Translations under genes and position numbers: made by a program | DNA from: Bacteroidota bacterium | GTDB taxonomy: Bacteria > Bacteroidota > Bacteroidia > Bacteroidales > Marinifilaceae | DNA length: 10,579 nt | Assembly (NCBI GenBank): GCA_023400335.1 | Contig: JAEXFF010000013.1 | Location: forward strand, 1 to 10,579 | Direction: 5' to 3' | Part shown: piece by piece, positions 7,155 through 10,579 of the stretch | How positions within the stretch are numbered: the stretch's first letter is position 1 | Layout of the letters: every line of letters starts with the position of its first letter | The notes under the pieces: model-generated | Told to the model about the DNA's origin: nothing | What the model saw: the letters and a program-made list of their open reading frames with translations, nothing else | Databases searched by the model: none

Positions 7155-8147
7155 ATGGCAATATTAGCTTTCCAGAAACCGGACAAAGTAATCATGCTCG
7201 AGTCGACAGACAAATTCGGAAAATTCGAATTTCGTCCGCTGGAGCCGGGTTACGGAATCACCATTGGTAATCCGCTGCGCAGGATTTTGCTCTCTTCTTT
7301 GGAAGGGTTTGCGATTACCGGTATAAAAATTCATGGCGTAGAACATGAGTTTGCTACCATTCCGGGAGTAATCGAGGATGTAACCGAGATTATCCTGAAT
7401 TTGAAGCAAGTTCGGTTTAAGAGAAAAGTAGAGGATGTGGAGGATGAAAGGCTGACTGTTCTTGTTTCTGGGCAGGAAACTTTTACTGCAGGGGATATCA
7501 ACCGGTTCCTGACAGGTTTCGAAGTGTTGAATAACGACTTGGTGATCTGTAATATGGAGCCTAGCGTTAACTTTCAGATGGAAATCACTATACAGAAAGG
7601 ACGCGGATATGTACCCAGCACTGAAAATATGCCGATAGATGCCGATATGGGATTTATTCCGATCGATGCAATTTACACCCCTATCAGAAATGTAAAATAT
7701 GAGATAGAGAACTATCGTGTGGAAGGTAAAACGGACTATGAACGGCTTTTACTTGAAATAGAAACCGATGGTTCTATTAATCCGACCGATGCTTTAAAAG
7801 AAGCTGCTAAAATTCTGATCCATCATTTCATGTTGTTTTCCGATGAAAAAATCACCTTGGAATCGGAAGATAAATACGGAAATGAAGAGTTTGACGAAGA
7901 AGTGCTGCATATGCGTCAACTGCTGAAGACAAAACTCGTCGACATGGATCTGTCTGTGCGGGCATTGAATTGCCTGAAAGCAGCCGAAGTGGAGACACTG
8001 GGAGAATTGGTAAAATTCAATAAGAACGATCTGTTGAAATTCCGTAATTTCGGTAAGAAATCTTTGACGGAATTGGAAGCTCTGCTTGAAAATAACAACC
8101 TTGAGTTCGGTATGGATGTATCTAAGTATAAATTAGACAAGGAATAA
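7155..8147 (+). CDS. rpoA: DNA-directed RNA polymerase subunit alpha
   Basis: The alpha dimer is the scaffold for RNA polymerase assembly, and its C-terminal domain contacts promoter DNA and activators. The protein is 330 residues. The N-terminal assembly domain covers about 1-235, with the dimer/beta-contact motif [19 protein letters not shown] at 33-51. An acidic linker ([13 protein letters not shown], about 237-249) leads to the C-terminal domain at about 255-312. There VRALNCLK at 268-275 and [11 protein letters not shown] at 298-308 correspond to the DNA-contacting determinant of E. coli (R269, N272, C273, K275, G300, K302 and S303 here). It lies 14 bases after rpsD and 5 bases before rplQ. 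Confidence 0.98.
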   Translation: MAILAFQKPDKVIMLESTDKFGKFEFRPLEPGYGITIGNPLRRILLSSLEGFAITGIKIHGVEHEFATIPGVIEDVTEIILNLKQVRFKRKVEDVEDERLTVLVSGQETFTAGDINRFLTGFEVLNNDLVICNMEPSVNFQMEITIQKGRGYVPSTENMPIDADMGFIPIDAIYTPIRNVKYEIENYRVEGKTDYERLLLEIETDGSINPTDALKEAAKILIHHFMLFSDEKITLESEDKYGNEEFDEEVLHMRQLLKTKLVDMDLSVRALNCLKAAEVETLGELVKFNKNDLLKFRNFGKKSLTELEALLENNNLEFGMDVSKYKLDKE

Positions 8148-8152
8148 GTAAA

Positions 8153-8683
8153 ATGAGACATTGTAAGAAATTTAATCATCTAAATAGAAAAAGCGCTCAT
8201 AGAAAAGCATTACTTTCTAATATGGCGACTTCTTTGATTCTGCATAAAAGAATCTACACTACCGTTGCCAAGGCAAAAGCTTTGAAAATATATGTTGAGC
8301 CACTGATCACAAAGAGCAAGAATGACAATATGCATTCCCGCCGGGTAGTGTTCAGTTACCTTGGACAGAAAGAAGCCGTTACCGAATTGTTCAGAGAAGT
8401 AGCTCCGAAAATTGTAAATCGTCCCGGTGGATATACCCGTATTCTCAGAACCGGTAACCGGATTGGAGACAATGCCGAAACCTGTATGATGGAATTGGTC
8501 GATTTCAACGCTACTTATACCGAAGTAAAACAGGAAGTGAAGAAAACAGCTACCCGCAGAAGAAGATCTTCCGCTAAAAAAGCTACAGCTGAAGTTTCTG
8601 ACGCAGTCGTGGAAGAAGCACCGAAAGCCGTAGCTCCGGAAGCTGAGGCCTCTAAAGCTGAAGAGGCTCCGAAGGCTGAATAA
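8153..8683 (+). CDS. rplQ: 50S ribosomal protein L17 with long C-terminal tail
   Basis: L17 is a 50S protein near the peptide exit tunnel. The conserved core is residues 1 to about 118, from [20 protein letters not shown] through [20 protein letters not shown] to MELVDFN. That is close to the whole 127-residue E. coli protein. Here it is followed by a tail of about 58 residues: a basic stretch ([16 protein letters not shown], about 130-145), then an Ala/Glu/Pro-rich stretch to residue 176 with EAPKA at 154-158 and 171-175. Such tails are common in Bacteroidetes L17. The start is 5 bases after rpoA. A strong terminator follows, closing the operon. Confidence 0.97.
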   Translation: MRHCKKFNHLNRKSAHRKALLSNMATSLILHKRIYTTVAKAKALKIYVEPLITKSKNDNMHSRRVVFSYLGQKEAVTELFREVAPKIVNRPGGYTRILRTGNRIGDNAETCMMELVDFNATYTEVKQEVKKTATRRRRSSAKKATAEVSDAVVEEAPKAVAPEAEASKAEEAPKAE

Positions 8684-8701
8684 ACTGACTGGATCTTTTC
8701 T

Positions 8702-8735
8702 AAAAACCGTTTTGCTCCGGCAGAACGGTTTTTTT
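8702..8735 (+). terminator. Strong intrinsic terminator of the ribosomal cluster
   Basis: AAAAACCGTTTTGC at 8702-8715 pairs with GCAGAACGGTTTTT at 8720-8733 around a TCCG tetraloop. The 14-bp stem has a single T-G wobble, and the T-run extends through 8735. It lies 18 bases after the rplQ stop and should end the long transcript. Confidence 0.92.
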
Positions 8736-9005
8736 GTGCATCTTGCTGACTTCAGGCGGATACATCTTGCATTTTATCCTGTTTCAGGAGGTTACTGCTT
8801 ATTGGTAAATAACTAAAATAAAGTTTATTCCTTCGTAAATTGGCTCTATATTCTGCCTGTATGGACTGATTTCCTAATAACCTCTCACTTTTCGATTGTT
8901 CTTTTTAAGAAATAATTTTTTTATTTATTGTATCCTTTTGTTTACATTTTCTTTCCTTTATCAAAAATCTGACGTTTTTATCGTTCCCCAAAAGCTCCAA
9001 ATGGG

Positions 9006-9088
9006 TCAAAATAGGGCTTGTTCAGATTTTTTTACAAATGGGTACTGATTATCAATCCTTTCAAAATCGCTTGTTCAGATTTTTTTTT
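9006..9088 (+). repeat. Two copies of a TCAAAAT...GCTTGTTCAGAT-T(n) repeat
   Basis: Copy 1 has TCAAAAT at 9006-9012 and GCTTGTTCAGATTTTTTT at 9016-9033. Copy 2 has TCAAAAT at 9061-9067 and the same 18-mer, with two more Ts, at 9069-9088. CAAATGGGT also occurs twice (8998-9006 and 9035-9043). An inverted half-copy, AAAAATCTGA, lies upstream at 8963-8972 and could pair with TCAGATTTTT in either copy (9022-9031 or 9075-9084). No protein explains the repeat, and its function is unknown. Confidence 0.75.
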
Positions 9089-9336
9089 ATTAAAATCTAG
9101 GTAATCCGGAAAATCCCCTTTAATTTTAGTAGGAACAACCTCTAGAGGGTATAAAAATCACCCTGAAATATTGTTGCCTATGATGATAAAATAATAATTT
9201 AATTCTTTTCGCAAACTTTTGCTTTCTTTCCTGGGGAGAAGTGTATAGAAATGCGGGATATTTATCCGAAAGTGTGCTTTCTGTTGTGTATATTAATTAC
9301 TTACAGAATATTCTAAAGATGGCTTAATGCTGTCTG

Positions 9337-9351
9337 GGGACTAATTGTCCC
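9337..9351. repeat. Small hairpin GGGAC / GTCCC
   Basis: GGGAC at 9337-9341 and GTCCC at 9347-9351 form a perfect 5-bp stem around TAATT, about 70 bases before the RHS-type start codon. No T-run adjoins it. It could be part of a 5' leader or an operator half-site pair. The stem is short enough to be chance. Confidence 0.4.
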
Positions 9352-9362
9352 TTGTGGTTTTG

Positions 9363-9387
9363 TTTTATCTCTTTTGAAGGGATAAAA
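9363..9387 (+). promoter_or_regulatory. Leader hairpin upstream of the RHS-type gene
   Basis: TTTTATCTCTT at 9363-9373 pairs with AAGGGATAAAA at 9377-9387 around a TTG loop. The 11-bp stem has one T-G wobble and ends 35 bases before the ATG at 9423. It is not followed by a T-run, so it does not look like a terminator. A role in the mRNA leader is possible but is inference. Confidence 0.5.
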
Positions 9388-9422
9388 GAAAGTGATTTCT
9401 ATTTATAAATAAAGTATGTGTT

Positions 9423-10579
9423 ATGAAAATTATATTTCCTTTTTTTCTGAATTTTATACGGTTTTTGTTTTTATTTGGGTGGATTTTATTGCCTCTGCCG
9501 CTTTACAGCCAGTATGCAGATGTGCCTAAAAATCCTACGGCCGAGTCTGGTTTACCAGTACGTCCGCATGCAGAACGATGGGATTTTGTCCGTTATGGAA
9601 ATACTCCGGTAAATTTATACACCGGCTCTCTGAATTTAACTATACCCCTTTATCATTATAAAGATAATGATTTTGATATTTCCCTTGCTCTGGGTTATAC
9701 GGCCAATGGCTGGTATCCCAACCGTTTACAGGGCAGTCTGAGTTCCGGTTGGTATTTGACCGGAGGAGGGTGTATTACCCGGCAGGTCCGTTGTGCACCG
9801 GATGAAATAGGGGAACTGAATCGCATTAAATATTTGGATTATTTTCATAAGACCACGGCAGATCAGGAGGTAATTACAAATTGTAAAACTAGTTATGGTA
9901 AATTAGTCACTTACGGTTTACGGTTAGCCCCTTTAAATACCAATAACTATGATCCTCAGCCGGACATATTCCGTTTTAATTTTTTAGGTTATAGCGGAAA
10001 TTTTATTTTGGGCCGTAATAATACGATTCATGTTTATAATACAAATTTTCCGGCTGGAGAAATAAAAATAAGCCTGCTTCATCCAACGGATAAAGACTAT
10101 GGTGAAATGGAAACGATAACTATAACGATGGGTGACGGTTATGTTTATTATTTCGGAGAAATACAGGATGCTACAGACGAAGCGGCGAATGAGTATACGA
10201 ATGCTAGGGACTTTTATCATCAGGACCAAATTGTAAAATCTGCCTGGTTGTTGACTCGGGTTACAGCCCCTAATGGCCGGGAAGTTCTTTATCATTATCG
10301 TCGGGGGACAATGCAGGTTGATCCTTATATTGCACCTCATACTGATGAATATATGGTTAGCAATTTCAAAAGTTTTTGTTTCTGGAATACAGACTTTCCT
10401 TATACCGGTACCGACGGATCAATGTGGCAATTTGAGCAAATCTGGGTATCTCCGATGGTTCCTGAGAGCATAACTATTGATAATAAATTGCAGGTGAATT
10501 ATTATCATACTAACCGGGATCTGGATTATACACTTGATTCTCTATCCATAAAGGATATCTCTACGGACCGGGTCTTGAA
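9423..10579 (+). CDS. Secreted RHS/YD-repeat-type protein, N-terminal part, cut by window end
   Basis: An open frame of 385 codons runs from the ATG at 9423 to the last bases with no stop. An in-frame TGA at 9393-9395 and no earlier start codon after it fix this start. Residues 1-30 look like a signal peptide: a hydrophobic core (FIRFLFLFGWILLPLPL) then YSQ, with cleavage probably after about S29. Residues 54-130 match the N-terminal region of Bacteroidetes RHS proteins, with DFVRYGNTPVNLYTGSLNLT, IPLY, a GY-x-ANG turn, SSGWYLTGGGCITRQVR and a PDE at 126-128. LTRVTAPNGREVLYHY at 277-292 resembles the strand preceding YD repeats. These proteins often exceed 1000 residues and end in a variable domain, sometimes a toxin. 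That end is outside the window, so a toxin role cannot be claimed. Confidence 0.85.
   Translation, partial: MKIIFPFFLNFIRFLFLFGWILLPLPLYSQYADVPKNPTAESGLPVRPHAERWDFVRYGNTPVNLYTGSLNLTIPLYHYKDNDFDISLALGYTANGWYPNRLQGSLSSGWYLTGGGCITRQVRCAPDEIGELNRIKYLDYFHKTTADQEVITNCKTSYGKLVTYGLRLAPLNTNNYDPQPDIFRFNFLGYSGNFILGRNNTIHVYNTNFPAGEIKISLLHPTDKDYGEMETITITMGDGYVYYFGEIQDATDEAANEYTNARDFYHQDQIVKSAWLLTRVTAPNGREVLYHYRRGTMQVDPYIAPHTDEYMVSNFKSFCFWNTDFPYTGTDGSMWQFEQIWVSPMVPESITIDNKLQVNYYHTNRDLDYTLDSLSIKDISTDRVL

Larger units (their letters stand above)
8736..9422. other. AT-rich non-coding gap before the RHS-type gene
   Basis: I see no convincing gene, tRNA or mobile-element remnant in this stretch of nearly 690 bases. 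It contains a short direct repeat CATCTTGC (8739-8746 and 8763-8770, each followed by TTCAGG at 8751-8756 and 8783-8788). It also holds the longer repeat set at 8963-9088, a 10-base palindrome CCTCTAGAGG at 9139-9148, and two hairpins near its right end. No TTTG-N19-TAnnTTTG promoter was found by eye. The nearest -7-like box is AACTTTTG at 9214-9221, with one mismatch and no -33 partner. The promoter of the downstream gene is therefore unassigned. Confidence 0.6.

Noticed and set aside
9139..9148. Palindrome CCTCTAGAGG as a regulator site
   Set aside because: A single 10-base palindrome in several hundred AT-rich bases is not enough evidence. It has no second copy and no link to a promoter.
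9984..10340. 118-codon minus-strand open frame
   Set aside because: It lies entirely inside the well-supported RHS-type frame on the plus strand and its product matches nothing I recognise.
10273..10473. 66-codon plus-strand open frame in another phase
   Set aside because: It is a shadow of the RHS-type gene, which continues through it in its own frame with sensible composition.

Overview
The window is a Bacteroidetes (probably Bacteroidales) chromosome segment, read entirely on the + strand. It covers the distal half of the spc ribosomal-protein operon, the secY-map-infA-rpmJ junction and the whole alpha operon. After a long AT-rich gap comes the start of a large secreted RHS-type protein that runs off the right edge. 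The phylum call rests on five things: map follows secY with no adk between; S14 and L36 have lost most of their zinc cysteines; Shine-Dalgarno sequences are mostly lacking; a TTTG-N19-TAnnTTTG promoter sits upstream of map; and the N-terminal RHS region is of a type common in Bacteroidetes. The genus cannot be fixed from the sequence; a gut Bacteroidales is the best guess.

Layout. 1-2804: rpsN (5' end cut off), rpsH, rplF, rplR, rpsE, rpmD, rplO, with gaps of 11-27 bases. 2805-2917: a gap filled by an array of TAAAGTC-like heptamers, direct then inverted, forming a long imperfect hairpin. 2918-4258: secY. 4259-4379: a terminator-like hairpin, then a consensus Bacteroidetes promoter that nearly touches the map start codon. 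4380-7140: map, infA, rpmJ (38 codons, easily missed), rpsM, rpsK, a strong non-terminator hairpin, rpsD. 7155-8683: rpoA and rplQ, closed by a strong intrinsic terminator at 8702-8735. 8736-9422: AT-rich non-coding DNA with direct and inverted repeats and small hairpins. 9423 to the edge: 385 codons of a signal-peptide-bearing RHS/YD-type protein.

The genes through rplQ form the translation, protein-export and transcription core: 30S and 50S proteins, the SecY translocon, N-terminal methionine removal, initiation factor 1 and the RNA polymerase alpha subunit. They are conventional. The less ordinary content is in the gaps and in the RHS-type gene at the right end. I found no convincing wholly new system. 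The best candidates for follow-up are the RHS gene's unseen C-terminus, the predicted leaderless map transcript, and the two structured intergenic regions flanking secY and rpsD.
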